Under the pieces are notes generated by a model. That model saw nothing but the letters and a program-made list of their open reading frames with translations, ran no database searches and was not told the origin of the DNA. From Humulus lupulus (lineage: Eukaryota; Streptophyta; Magnoliopsida; Rosales; Cannabaceae): DNA of 64,000 bases. The DNA lies in the NCBI RefSeq assembly GCF_963169125.1, contig NC_084801.1, positions 74,403,696 to 74,467,695 of the forward strand, read 5' to 3'. Positions 41,905 through 53,530 of the stretch are shown here, in pieces (within the stretch, counting starts at the first letter, position 1; each line of letters starts with the position of its first letter). The position numbers and the translations under genes are program-made.

Positions 41905-44477
41905 CTAAGCTCCGCCAGGTGGCCCCTTGGAGGTCGCCGTCTTGCCTTGCTCAGCTGTGCTAGAACCATCCCCGGTCTCCGAGGGCGCCTCTTTATCAAG
42001 GCGAGCTTGGAACTTCACCAGCAAGCGCTCCCAGAGGCTCGCTGACATGAAGGAGAAGTCTGAATCTGGATTGTAGACCCAGCAATTGTAGAACAGATCT
42101 TCCATGGACTTTTCCGAAGTTGTCCGCTCGGCCTCTAGGGCAGCCTGGGCAACCTGGACCTCAGTCTTCACGGCATCTAGGTCTGTCCGCGAGGTGGCGA
42201 GAGAGGTCTCGAGCTCTTGGACCTTCGAGCGGGTTTTTTCCAACTTGACCTGCGAGGCTGCCAAGGCATCCTTAGCCGCCTGCAGGGTGGTCTGGTGCTC
42301 GCTCCTCATGTCCTCGAGCTGAGTTTTGGTCCTGACGATGCTCCGATGAAGGGCAACGGCGCTCTGCGAAGTTGAAAAGACAATTGCCTCAGAAAAATAG
42401 GGAAGGAAAAGCAGAGCAAAGTGTAATGATAAAATCCACAAAAAAGTAAGTTAGCTTACCGTCATGGCCATGCCCAATGAAGACTCCAGCACGCACACCG
42501 GGCTCAGTGTCTCGATGGCCCAGAGCTCCTTCTCGGTGAACCTGTATATGTGGTTGACGGCGTAGTTCGCCGACTTATACACCGTTCCCCGGAAGGCCTC
42601 GGGGATCTTCTCCAGGTTCTGGGGATTGACTGGGATGCGTACATCGGAGGGTACAACCACCGAAGTCCTGGGCGGCGGCTGGAGCTCGCGGAGGGGGTGG
42701 AGGCATGTTGCTTCCCCTACAGCAGGAAGAATCGCTCCCGCGACTTGGGCAGCCGAGGTTTGCTCCTTCTCCTTTGCTGGAGACTTGGTGGGGACCCCAG
42801 CGGCGTTCTTGGATGTCCGGAGCCTTTTCATTTTTGGTCCAGCTGAGGGGTTCCCCCCGAAGACCGCACCTCGCAGGCTCTCCTCGGGCTGAGACATCTC
42901 TTCTGTCAAAACAACCATACAGATACAAAAACAAAGGGGTAAAGATAAAAAGTATATGAATACTAGGGGAATCCTACCCCCCGAGCTAGAAGAAGAATCT
43001 AAGTCGATTACTTCACGAGCTGGCGCAAGTTCTGGGTCCGAGTCTGACTCAACGCTAGATTCCTCTACGTATTGCCTAAGCCCCAGAGCTATGACACCCC
43101 TCCAGAGTGATGGCCATGTACGAAGGTTGGTCCCATACTCCTCGAATAGGATCGACCTAAAGGCTAGGGTATTATCTACTACTACGGTACCCCTAGGCCG
43201 GCTATCTTGGTAGTCCAGCACAAGCCGGTCGACACAATGGAGCAGGGTGGTATTCAGGTTCGGATCACTTCGGTGACGATGGAGGAGCTGCCTAGGATTG
43301 AACCTAGCCAGCCGGGGGTCTGCTGTGGCCCTATCTAGACTCCTAAACATGTAAGGGTTACCTTGGCCAGAAGGACCCGCAGCTGCTCCGGATTGGATCC
43401 TCTCCTCGCACGTCCTCTGGGTGACCTCCAAGGTCCGCTTCCTATTCCTCACGAGGGGAACTTCGTCACCCTCATCCTCCTCATCTTCATCTCCCACGAC
43501 CTCCTCCACGATGATGGGTCTGGTGTCGCGAGCTGGGGGAAGCCCCCGAGGCCTCCTGAGGTTCAAAGTCTGATTTGGGAAAATCATCTTGCAGGCTATC
43601 ATCGTCTCGTCTGTTATGAGCACGCGGTAATCTTTCTCGCTGGGGGGCAAGCCCACCAGCATCTCGTATTGGGCCCCGAGGGTCACAGATTTCTCTGTCC
43701 TCGCGAAAATGGCTGCAGAATTAGTCTAAGTCAAAAAGGGGTAAACGAGGAGCTAAAACGACACTTAACTTACGAGCTAAGGATGAAAAACACTTACGAG
43801 GACGATTGAAGTAGTGAAGCTCGCAATTCCTGAACCCCGTCGACATGAAGAATTGGTCCTTGAAGTCGTTGGGGTGGCTGGGCAGCTCGATGACCGCAGC
43901 CGTATTGGGGAATCGGGTTAAGTAGTAAAACCCGTAACCTCGCCCCCGCTGATCTGGGCTGGCCTTGAGGCGGAAAAAGTATAAAATGTCCGCTGCAGTG
44001 GGAACCTCCCACTCATGCTTCAAAAATAAATATCTCAACCCCGCCAACAACCGATAAGAGTTGGGGGGGGAGCTGAAATGGTGCCAACCTCACATAATTA
44101 AGGAACTCCGCGAAATACTGGTCCAGCAGGAGGAATGCCCACGCCTTGAAATGCTCGCCGCTCCAGGCCGCGAACACCTCGTCGAGCGGCACACAGCTCC
44201 GCTCGCCTTTTAAGGGAGGTCGAGCCACCACAGATGTTCTCCCCAGGGCGATGTTGTGGGAGAGAAAGATTTTGTTGATCTTCGCCTGGTCGGTGACCTT
44301 TGAGATGATCCTCTCTGCCTCAAAGAAGGCATCGGGGGCGACCTCGACCTTGACCTCCTGCTCCACCGCCGGCCCAAAGTTGGGGATTGGGGAGTCCGGC
44401 ATCACCGCCTTTCCTTTGTCCTGCTGTGAGGCCGAGCTGCTGACGGTCTTCTTGGGAGCGTTCCTTTTTGGTGCCAT
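41905..44477 (-). CDS. antisense multi-exon gene inside R; putative gypsy-type transposase-domain protein
   Basis: The coding exons on the minus strand are 44477-43798, 43712-42978, 42902-42460 and 42363-41905. All three introns have GT/AG ends and splice in frame. Exon 1 has one break: a run of eight G (44063-44070) where seven would keep frame; the total is then 2316 bp, 771 codons plus stop. The N-terminus is basic (MAPKRNAPKK). A conserved block runs FLNYVRLAPFQLPP to HEWEVPTAADILYFF, as in plant proteins annotated with the 'putative gypsy type transposon' domain (Pfam PF04195, from memory). The middle is acidic (VVGDEDEEDEGDE). The last exon is a coiled coil ending near NPDSDFSF. Function is unknown. 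It is not Gag, Pol or Env-like: I see no signal peptide or membrane span. I infer a nuclear or regulatory role only weakly. Confidence 0.8.
42364..42459 (-). other. intron 3 of the R antisense gene (predicted)
   Basis: 96 bp, starting GTAAGCTAAC and ending CAACTTCGCAG, phase 0. It precedes the coiled-coil exon. The E2 gene has a phase-0 intron at the same place. Confidence 0.72.
42903..42977 (-). other. intron 2 of the R antisense gene (predicted)
   Basis: 75 bp, starting GTAGGATTCC and ending TGTTTTGACAG. It is a multiple of three without a stop, so an unspliced reading is also open. AT-richness and the hydrophobic translation of the gap favour an intron. Confidence 0.6.
43713..43797 (-). 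other. intron 1 of the R antisense coding region (predicted)
   Basis: 85 bp, starting GTAAGTGTTT and ending CTAATTCTGCAG, phase 1. It follows FNRP. The E2 gene has a phase-1 intron after FNTP. Confidence 0.75.
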
Positions 44478-44485
44478 CTGGTCGC

Positions 44486-44979
44486 CTAACGAACAAAAGA
44501 AAATATTTCAGAAAAGGCGACCCAAGCGTGATGAAAAATCAAATGTTATTTGCACGAGCTGAGGTAAGCCCAGCCCGTGGAGAGTGGGACCACGCGGTTC
44601 AATGAACACGCGCCTGTGCTCCCAACAGATCCCCGATTACTCGGAATTCGTGTGTCAAGAGGGTTAGGATAAAATTTTCCTTGGGGGGAAAGTTTCGGTA
44701 GGCAAAAATTGCAAAACCGCCTGTGAGGCGTGTCCCCTAAGCTACCCGGTTTTGCACCCAAAATATGTCAAAACTCCTACCCAGAAATTTTCCCTAGAAA
44801 AAGCATCTTGTAAACCATACTCTTAGGTGATTTCCTACAGCAAAAATACCCTAACCTAAAAAGGATTTCACCCTCCGTATCCACAAAACCCAGTAAACCC
44901 TTGCATGCGGCTACAGTAAAATATTTACCTAAGCTACAGTGAAATATATTTTCAAAACACACATGGTCAGGAAACTTAC
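44486..44979 (-). other. 5' UTR intron of the R antisense gene (predicted)
   Basis: 494 bp, starting GTAAGTTTCC and ending CTTTTGTTCGTTAG, nine bases before the ATG at 44477. Removing it shortens a long leader to about 200 nt. Confidence 0.5.
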
Positions 44980-45205
44980 AGTGTTTGGCTGGGAGGTGAA
45001 TGAAGGTATCCCCTAGATGAAAGCTTCGTCGGGGTATTGGCTTCCAAAGTTTTGGAGAAATCCTTAGGGCTAAGCTTCTTGAACGCTGAGTGTAGCAATC
45101 ACAGAGAAGAGGGTTTTTTTCTTCTGAGATGAAGAGAGAAGAAGGAGAGAAGTTCTGAGAAATTTCAAATGAAAGTGTGGCCCTTGCGTAGGGTGGCCAC
45201 CCCTT

Positions 45206-45213
45206 TTTATATA
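45206..45213 (-). promoter_or_regulatory. TATA-like box for the antisense gene of R
   Basis: On the minus strand it reads TATATAAA within catgtatataaaaagggg. A start about 30 bp on (near 45175-45180) would open into the leader exon before the 5' UTR intron. It lies inside R, outside the 3' LTR, so the antisense gene would have its own promoter. Confidence 0.5.
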
Positions 45214-45463
45214 CATGAAGGGTCACGTGTAGAAGGCCATTGGATGGCCCTGATGAGGGATCCGAGGCTCTCCACTTGAAATACGAAACGACGGCTGGGC
45301 ATAGGCTAGGCCATTAAATGAGGTTCTCGTAAGACGTACCGTCACCAACCACTATGTTCCACGTATCAGGCGCCTGCGTAAGAGGTAGAATGTGAAGAGT
45401 TCATGGGGAAACCTAAAAGCCCTTACTGTGGTCTTATACTATGTGGTATACCACGAGCAGGGG

Positions 45464-45476
45464 CTTGGGGGGCAGA
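45464..45476 (+). other. R 3' polypurine tract
   Basis: cttggggggcaga directly precedes the 3' LTR start at 45477. Confidence 0.8.
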
Positions 45477-46233
45477 TGTACGCCCTAATTTTCCCACGGG
45501 CTGATTAGCGGGCTGAGCTGTGACCTAATCATGATAGATTTCGTGGACATCCCCAAAACCGGAGCTTCCGTCATAAGGTCGTACCTCCTTATCTCGAGGT
45601 AATTCAAGGGTTCGCCAAGATTGCCTAAGACCTAAGTCCGGACTCTGAGGGCCAAAGGTCGAGTTAAATATCTAGCTCGTGGTACGAGCTGGATCTGGAG
45701 GCTATGACCCTTTGTAAAGTCAACACACGCAAGGTAAACGTGCATATATCAGACATCACGTGTCTGATATGCCCCTGACTTCTCGGACACGCACCAGGAA
45801 CGTGCGTATTCAGACACCCACGACTGGGTTGGGCTGTGCGGCCCATTATCTCCTTATCTATTGATTTGACCACACTTATGTGTCAGGTTTAGGAATTAAT
45901 CATGAATGTCACAAAGTTGATATGATAGGTAAGAAGGTCACGGGATGACCTTCTTACCAACCCCAGGTGACTTCTCCTATAAATATGGAGACCCTGGGAG
46001 TTGATAAGGGTTGGATTATCTCTTGTAAGAAATATCCTGTAATCATATATCCAGAATAGAGCAATAATATTGACTAGGGGAGTAGAAGGATTTTAACCTT
46101 TGAACCACTTAAAAACTGTGTCTTGAGTCACCTTTCCATTTCCTAAGATCATATATCTGTTTCGGTTCATTATTATCACTAATCCCTTTCTCTTTTTCTC
46201 TTAATTACCTGTTGGCGAAGAACTGCGTCAACA
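45477..46233 (+). repeat. R 3' LTR
   Basis: It is 757 bp, ending GCGTCAACA, followed by the CCACT duplication. The TATA-like box (tataaatat) is at 45978-45986. It differs from the 5' LTR by 25 substitutions and one indel in my hand alignment. Confidence 0.95.
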
Positions 46234-46295
46234 CCACTTTTCTTCCATTAATTTCGGCAGGAAGAAATGCAAGACGTTCTAAATGACTGAGAGAG

Positions 46296-48076
46296 TTGCG
46301 AGAGGTGGAGGTCCACCTTGATGGAGATCAGCCGAAGGCCTCCATGAAGAATCCTCCTCGGCCCAGAGATGTGGAGGCCCCAAAGAAACCTGAGGTTCAC
46401 GAAGATGAGAGGGAGGCCTCATCCCCGGCCGTCCCTCCAGATGAGAATCATCCGAGGTCAACAGCTGCTCCTACAAGAGATGCCAGCAAGTTCCCGCCCC
46501 CAAGGCCGCCACAGGTGCCAAACTCTGGCTAACAGGATCCGGGCCCATCGGTGCGCAGACCTGACAAGCATCCCGGGGTCCATTCCGTGAGCTCGAGTTC
46601 TAGTTCTCGATTCTATGAAGAGGAGATACGTGAACTGCACCTCAAGAATCCAAGGCTAGAAACCACCTTAGAGAACTTGCAAGGGGTGTTAAATGGCATG
46701 TTGCAAGGGAAATCAAACATATCTCTCCCTAAGCGAAAAGAGAGAGGTCAAGAGGGGACAGAAACCACCGTCCTGGTAGACGATGGAAGGACTCGACTCT
46801 CCACCAGTAATACACCTCGGGCGAAGCAGCACGAACGTCCCGGACCACCGAAGCAGCCACTGAGGCCAGAGCAGAAGAACAACACTGGCCCTCATAACGA
46901 CGTCGAAGTCACCTCAAGGAGAACACCCTCAGATCTACGAGAGGAACTCAACAAGAAAAGGGCGGATAAAAGGACTACACCTCCTATGGCACCCTGGGAG
47001 GGCAAGGGAAAGGGAGATGCTAACCCGACCACGATGAGAGACTCCTTGAAAAAGAGGAGACAAGACCTACACACAGAAATGAGGAGCTTGCGAAGCAAGA
47101 TCGTCACCGCATCCGGAGAAAAAGCCATTGAGGACTAGTTCGACCATGAATCTCCCTTCATTAAGGAGATCCAAGCCATCCAGCTCCCAGCCAACTTCAA
47201 GGAGCCTCATATGACCCCATATGAAGGAAACACGGAACATAAGTACCAGCTGGACACGTTTAACGACCTGATGAAGTTAAGGGGGATTAGTAGCAGAGCC
47301 AGGTGCCATTACTTTTTGTCACATTGAAAGGACCTGCGTACAAATGGTTCAAGAGACTTCGACCAGGGTCCATCAGGTCTTGGCAGCAATTTTCTGATGA
47401 ATTTCTCCTACTGCTTCACGCCATGCATGGTTACACAATGTCGGGCACCAGCCTCGCCAACGTGAAGCAGGGAGAAAACGAGAGTCTAAAGAGCTACATC
47501 CACAGGTTTAACATGGAGGCAACCAAAGTAGGGAGCTTGACCCGCAGGGAGTTGAAAATGGCCATCACAGCCGGAGTGCATCCGGGAAGCAAGTTGTGGG
47601 ATAATATGCTCAAAAGGGAAGTCACTGACCTAGATGACTTCTACGAGAGGGCACAAAAGTACATTCGGGTGAAGGGTGGCCATGCGAACTTAAAGGCAGG
47701 AAAAAACAAGTCCCATGTAAAGCCCCCAGTCAATGAAGGGTCGAATGGGGCGAAGAAGAAGAGGGCTTATGAAGGGCCAAGAGATGATCAACATAGAAGG
47801 TCCAAACGTGGAAGTGACCATAGGCAAACGGCTTTCACCTTCTATACGAGCCTGACGGACACCAGAGAGCATATCTACCTCACAAATAAGGATCAGGTTC
47901 CCTTCAAGAGACCCCCACCGATTAGAAAAGACCAGTCGAAGAGGGACCCTAGCAAATATTGTCAGTACCACAAGGATATCGGCCATACCACGGCAGAATG
48001 TACCCATCTGAAGGAAGAAATTCAAGAGCTCATCTGCAGGGGGCACCTAGGTCGATATATAAGAAGGGAAAAGTAG
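46296..48076 (+). pseudogene. Gag of E2
   Basis: The frame is readable from MREVEVHLDG at 46296, though an ATG at 46269 in another frame (MQDVLND) could be the older start. The N-terminal part is Pro/Lys/Glu-rich and contains LQGKSNISLPKRKE. The capsid-type core includes ANFKEPHMTPYEGNTEHKY, YKWFKRLRPGSIRSWQQF and GENESLKSYIHRFNME. The Cys/His block is YCQYHKDIGHTTAEC. Stops lie at 46530-46532 and 47136-47138. A frame change near 47303-47312 falls inside the core, just before YKWFKRL. The C-terminus ends in basic residues (YIRREK) at a TAG. The whole is the best match for E1 Gag. Confidence 0.85.
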
Positions 48077-48099
48077 AAATGGAAGGACGAGCCGGTGAT

Positions 48100-48822
48100 A
48101 CCTCAGGCACAAGGAAGAGCCCAAGAGATACAAGGAGAAGTGAGAACGATCTTTGGAGGTCCAGGGTTTGGGGGAGAGTCCAGGAATGGTCGAGACAGGT
48201 ACACTAGAGAAGCTAGATGGAGTCCACCACCATGTGTCATGAGTTTGGAGCAACGACCCCTGAAAATATTTAAGGGAGAAAATGACTCAATCACTTTCAC
48301 GGAGGTGGATGCATGAGTGGTGTACTTTCCCCATAATGATCCTTTGGTGTTGATAGTCTAGTTGGCCAACATGCGGGTGCATCGGGTCCTCGTAGACAAC
48401 AGAAGTTCCGTAGATATCTTATATTGCCCCGCCTTGGAGAAGATGGGTTTGGGCATCAGACACTTGAAACCCTGTCAATCCTCCTTATACGGATTCATGG
48501 GGGACTTAAAACAACCCTTAGGAAGATTGAATTTGCACGCACCATGGGAGAACAACCTAGACAGACCACAGTCATGGCAAACTTCATCGTGGTAGATTGT
48601 GCTTCAGCTTTCAATGCGGTATTGGGGAGACCATCCCTAAGAGAATTAAAAGCCATAACTTCTATATATCACCTCGCCGTCAAGTTCCCAACTCCCGGTG
48701 GAGTAGCGAGTATGAAAGGAGAACAAGGAGAGGCAAGGGAGTGTTATAACACATCCCTTCGCATGGCTGTGGAACCGCGAGAACCGATGGAGATGGTGGT
48801 AAATGGGGGCGCAAACCCATAA
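48100..48822 (+). pseudogene. protease of E2, active site mutated
   Basis: The segment has ITFTEVDA, a stop, and then YFPHNDPLV and LANMRVHRVLVDNRSSVDILY. The active-site motif of this lineage is DNG, intact in R (LIDNGSS); here it is DNR, so the enzyme should be inactive. A frameshift near 48490 splits it from the downstream block FIVVDCASAFNAVLGRPSLRE and KAITSIYHLAVKFPT. Two further stops (48314 and 48359, first base) are one C-to-T step from CGA and CAG. Confidence 0.82.
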
Positions 48823-48860
48823 GAACTAGACCCCAGAATCATGGAGGAGCCAGGAGAATA

Positions 48861-50362
48861 ATGCATGGAGGAGGTAGAGGAAATCATTGTGATGGAAGAG
48901 CCATTGCGAAAGTTGAAGGTGGGAAAAGCCTTCAGAGCAACGCGAAGGAGAAGTTTGTAAGGTTTTTGAAGGACAATCTGGATGTATTTGCTTGGAGTCA
49001 CGAAGACATGGTGGGAATAGATCCAGCTATCATGTGCCACCATTTGAATATCACCCTCGAGGCGAGGCCCGTTAGGCAAAAGAGACGAGCGCTTGACCAA
49101 GAGAGGTAGGCAGCCTTAAAGGAGGAGGTTGACAAGCTGAAGGCCAATGGGTTCATTCGCGAATCATTATATCCTATATGGGTATCGAACCCGGTGTTAG
49201 TCGTGAAACCAAATGCAAAATGGAGGACATGCATTGACTTCTCAAACCTCAATAAGCCTTGTCCTAAGGATAGTTTTCTGCTTCCAAGGATAGATCAGCT
49301 GCTGGATGCAATGGTCAGGCACGAGTTACTTAGCTTTATGGATGCCTACTCTGGAGACAACCAGATACCTATGAACCTAGCTGACGAAGAGCATACGTCA
49401 TTTATAACGGATAAAAGACTCTACTGTTATAAGGTGATGCCTTTCAGATTAACAGGTGCCACCTATCAAAGACTGGTGAACAAAATGTTTGCTAACTTGA
49501 TAGGGAGGAACATGGAGGTATACGTTGATGATATGATGGTGAAGACCAAAAATGTCGCAGAACTCGACAAAGACCTAGGAGAGATGTTTGACACACTCAG
49601 GAAGTACCGAATGAAGCTGAATCCACTCAAGTGCACTTTTGATGTATCCTCGGGAAAGTTCTTAGGTTTCAGGGTCAACTCCAGAGGCATCAAAGCTAAT
49701 CCTAGTAAGATAGAGGCCCTAATAGAAATGAGCCCACCTAAGAACAAGAAGGATGTGCAATGTCTAACGGGACGGGTGGTAGCCCTTAATAGATTCATTT
49801 CGAGGTCTACGGACAAGTGCCTCCCCTTCTTCAAAATCCTAAAAGGGAGCAAAAAGTTTGCTTGGGATGAAGAATGTGAGAATGCTTTTATCAAGTTGAA
49901 GGAACACTTAGGGAAGCCACCTTTGTTGAAAAAATCTGAAAGGGGCGAAAGACTATACTTATACTTGGCAGTATCCGAGCATGCCATAAGCACTGCCCTG
50001 GTTAAAGGGGAGAAGAAGCACCATCAACTTGTGTACTACGTCAGTAAACGATTAGTAGTGCGGAGAATCGATACTCGGAGATAGATAAGTTTGCATACGC
50101 ATTAGTTATGGCTTCAAGGAAGTTGAGGCCCTATTTCCATGCCCATGCAATCGAAGTACTCACTTATAGCCCTTTAAGACAGGTCTTGCATAAACCTAAA
50201 ACCTCGGGGAGACTGATGAAGTGGTTGATCAAGTTGAGTCAATTTGACATCACTTATACCCTAAGGACCTCCATCAATGGACAAGTGCTTGCAGACTTCA
50301 TAGTGGAGTTCACCTATCGACCAAATGAAGAGGAGATGAAGAAGAGGGACAGTCAGTCATAG
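48861..50362 (+). pseudogene. RT and RNase H of E2
   Basis: The RT approach reads FLKDNLDVFAWSHEDMVGI (48960-49020). RT proper starts near 49194 with VVKPNAKWRTCIDFSNLNK and continues through MDAYSGDNQI, RLTGATYQRLVNKMF and catalytic YVDD (about 49520-49531). A long open frame to 50084 carries the RT tail (LTGRVVALNRFISRSTDKCLPF) and the first half of RNase H (YLYLAVSEHAISTALV). A frameshift near 50070 and a restart at 50108 give RKLRPYFHAHAIEVLTYSPLRQVL and TYTLRTSINGQVLADFIVEF. Gly-to-Asp in SGDN (SGYN is usual) and Arg in FRLT (FGLK is usual) suggest drift. Confidence 0.88.
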
Positions 50363-50850
50363 AAGGAGAGCCAAGGAGTTCTGAAGAATGGAGCCTGCAT
50401 GTGGATGGAGCATCCAATGAAGGAGGATCTGGAGCAAGTATCGTGATGACTGGACCAGAAGGACACAGGATGTACTGCGCAATACGGTTTGGGTTCGAAG
50501 CCTCGAACAATGAGGCGGAATACGAAGCGCTTCTAGCAGGGTTGCGGTTGGCTCAGAGGCTAAGGTAACACATCTACACATTTTTAGTGACTCACAGTTG
50601 GTGGTATTCCAGGTGAAGGGTGAGTATCAGGCGAGGGGTCCCAAGATGGCTGCATACTTGGAAAGGGTAAGAGGCTATCTAGGGCAGTTGGTGGAGTATA
50701 GCATAGAGCAAATCCCGAGAGAGAGGAATACCAATGTTGATGCCTTCACGAAGCTGGCTTCCACTAAAGATGGGGATATCCTTGAATCAGTACCTGTGGA
50801 ATACTTACCGAGGCCAACCATCGTTAATTCAGACATTCACATGGTCAGCA
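50363..50850 (+). pseudogene. archaeal-type RNase H of E2
   Basis: A second RNase H domain follows the first, the diagnostic feature of the Tat lineage. Visible motifs are WSLHVDGASNEGGSGA, RFGFEASNNEAEYEALLAGL, IFSDSQLVVFQVKGEYQ and NVDAFTKLAST. Frame changes near 50390 and 50567 break it. The final Asp-Ala motif reads VDAFTKLA where R has ADALAKLA. Confidence 0.85.
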
Positions 50851-51281
50851 TCCCAAAGGAGTCATGGGCCGACCCGATTATAAGTTACCCGAAGGATGGA
50901 GTTGTGCCAACAGACAAGAGGGAGGCTCGGAGGCTGGTGTATAAGGCTGCCCGATACACCTTGATAGATGGGATCTTATACAAGAGGGGGTTTTCTGTGC
51001 CACTCTTGCAATGTGTTGATGAGGAGGAGGCTATGAAGGTACTGTATGAAATACATGAGGGTAAGTGCGGCAACCATGCGAGAGGACCATCCACGGCTCG
51101 GAAAGCCATGAGGCAAGGGTACTACTGGCCCTCCATGGAGAGAGATGCAAATGACTTCGCAAGGAAATGTGACAAATGCCAGAGGCACGCAAACTATTCC
51201 CAAAAACCCCCAAATGAGTTAACTAGCATGACTAGCCCTTGGCCCTTTGCTATCTGGGGATAGACCTGATTGGTGCCCTTC
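50851..51281 (+). pseudogene. integrase of E2, N-terminal part
   Basis: The segment leads into the zinc-binding HHCC region: HEGKCGNH followed by FARKCDKCQRH. It ends with SPWPFAIWG and a one-base deletion that breaks WGIDLIGAL. At 51281 the sequence passes into the T-family insertion. It resumes at 54757. Confidence 0.87.
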
Positions 51282-53530
51282 TATAACGCCCTACTTCCTT
51301 AGAGCCGTTACTAAGTGAGTTTAAAGACAAAACAGTGTGCAATGAACTCGCTAACCGAGGTTTTGAAACAAAAGTGTGACTAATTAAAAGTTAGGGCTGT
51401 AATCTTTGAAAATGCGACGTTTCATTAAAAAGCTTCTAGTATTAAACACTTGGGATCCCAAAATAAGGTTTGAAAACTATTTACATATTGAAATAAGTTT
51501 ACAGTTGTTTAATCATAAAATCATAGATTATTACAGCCATTTTCGAATAAACCCCCAACCAAAGCAGTCGGGCAGGCCAAACATGTACGCGCCGCTTCAC
51601 GCTCTCCGTACTCATGGTTGGTTGACTCAGTCATTGCCCTTACCTCCAACACAGAGCACCTGTGAGCCGAAGCCCAGCAAGAAAACTCATGCAGAACATA
51701 ACATATGCAATGTATACAGTTTATCATAACAGATAATCCACAAATAAACAAGTCAACCATTAGACTAAGCAAACACGGCCATGCCGCCCCAGAAACCTTA
51801 CCAAAGCCCTGGGGTATCGGTTCTCACCGCAAGGATAACTCATGTATCCACCGGGCCCCGCCCTGACTATAGCATCCCATGTGCTAGGTGTTACTTTCGG
51901 CTCCGCTGCCATACCCGGCCTACGCCGCACTCGGCCCTTGCCGTTCATTTCATTACAAACATATATAACATAAATCAAGCAACATTCAAACATATGCCAA
52001 TTTATTTTAAATCTGCACCCTAACATGTGATGCAATATGGTGCCATGCCCGGCAATCATCTCATCATGCAACATGCAATATAGGGCCATGCCCGACAATC
52101 ACACTATGGGCCCACGCCCTATCCTACGGGTGTTATAGTTTTCTTACCTGTATTCCGAGCCTCCTGATGCACTCACGCCGCGAGCACGGTCCCCTAGCAC
52201 GAGCCTCTCCAATAACCTAGTCACAACACACAAGAAACATCCCTCAACACTAACCAAATCAAAGACCGCTTCCCGGGACCAATCCCACACTCTCGGGACT
52301 CCCAAATCCCTAAAATAATTCATCGGAAACACCCCCCGAACCCCCGGAGCAAAAGCTCAAAAATGAAAATTTCCAACCCCTGAAAATGGCCTAGCGTCGC
52401 GGCGCCCAGCAAGACAGAAAGCCACCCTCGCCTGGACACAGCCTCGCGCCGCGGCGCCCAAGAACAGGGCCGCGACGCTCCTTCGCGAACCCAGAAAACT
52501 GGGTTTTCTCTTGCGTTTCCACCGAGCTAAAACCTTCCCAAATCAAACCAAACCAATATCTAAACCCCAAAACTCAATTCCAAGCTTCATATGAACAACC
52601 TAACAACCTATGGGCACTAGATACAAGGCCAAAACATCAACACATTCAAGAATCCACCCCTTGATTCCCATTTTCAGCAACTCAAACCAAAAACTCAAAC
52701 ACACTAACTCAAGCTCTAGATTTTACAAATCAAAACTTAAATGTGTATAAAATCCTTACCTCAAATGGAGAACCCACACAAAGTCCCTTATCTCCTCCTA
52801 GACTCCCACTTCTCCTTCTCTTCTTCTTCTTGCCCTAACTTCTTTCTCCTTCTCTTTCTTCTCTTCAATTTCTATCAAGCCTCAAGTGACATAAATGCCC
52901 AAACCGTATACCCCTAAATCCCAGCTGCAAAATGTCTATAACCCTTGCCAAAAGACCATTTTACCCTTTCCTACTAATCCTCCTTGGCTAAACCTCAAAG
53001 GGCACTGAAGTCATTACACTTCATTCCAATTCTATCACTTTTTACCTTAAAACTTGTTACCCACAGCAGTAACTAATGGTTACCCAGGTTACTAAATCTC
53101 CAATAACCATTACCCACTAAATCTCAACTTAACCATAAAATTCCCAAAGTACCCCTAGGCTCCTCCCGAGCCGGGTATAGAAATCCCGTTGTGACTCTTA
53201 AGTTAACTAGCTCTCTAGGACCGTCTCGGCACGTGCATCACAATAATAAAACCACACCCACGTGGTACAATTCACAGAATACAATTATCACATACCAACA
53301 CAGTTATGCCCAACATAGCCAAAATTACAATTACGCCCTTCTAACACGATCCGGGCCTACATGCATACTAGTAAACATAGCCATGCATCTCAGTTAAACA
53401 AATAGCCAAATAACATGCTTTCAATCATAACCATGCATTTAACTCATAAAATCACACATAAATCCCAACCTACCCTCCTGGCACACTAATCAAGGCCCTT
53501 AAGCCTTATTAGCTAATTTGGGTCGTTACA
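51282..53530 (-). repeat. T-family LTR inserted in E2 integrase
   Basis: This is the reverse orientation of the solo LTR at 10675-12959. It runs from TATAACGCCC (51282) to GGGTCGTTACA (53530), 2249 bp. Splice-site-like motifs on the minus strand are gaggtaagga (GT starting 52759) and caggtaagaaaac (GT starting 52147). The ttggaggtaagg at the third position lacks the usual CAG. Pol-end sequence precedes it on the minus strand, so it is a 3' LTR. Confidence 0.9.

Larger units (their letters stand above)
33784..46233 (+). mobile_element. R: Tat-lineage Ty3/Gypsy element, complete, 12.45 kb
   Basis: R is flanked by the 5-bp duplication CCACT (33779-33783 and 46234-46238). It has LTRs at 33784-34541 and 45477-46233, a primer site, one gag-pol frame with RNase H plus archaeal-type RNase H, an internal polypurine motif, a 119-bp tandem array, an opposite-strand multi-exon gene and a 3' polypurine tract. 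By eye the LTRs differ by 25 substitutions and one 1-bp indel (about 3.3 percent), mostly transitions, so insertion is fairly recent. It lies 40 bp past the E2 LTR end. Confidence 0.95.

Noticed and set aside
42550..42959. Several plus-strand frames of 80-98 codons in R
   Set aside because: They overlap exons 2 and 3 of the antisense gene and share no similarity with E2 in that direction.
43798..44477. An envelope-like gene in R, which would make it retrovirus-like
   Set aside because: The post-pol gene is on the opposite strand and shows no signal peptide, membrane span or glycosylation-rich ectodomain.
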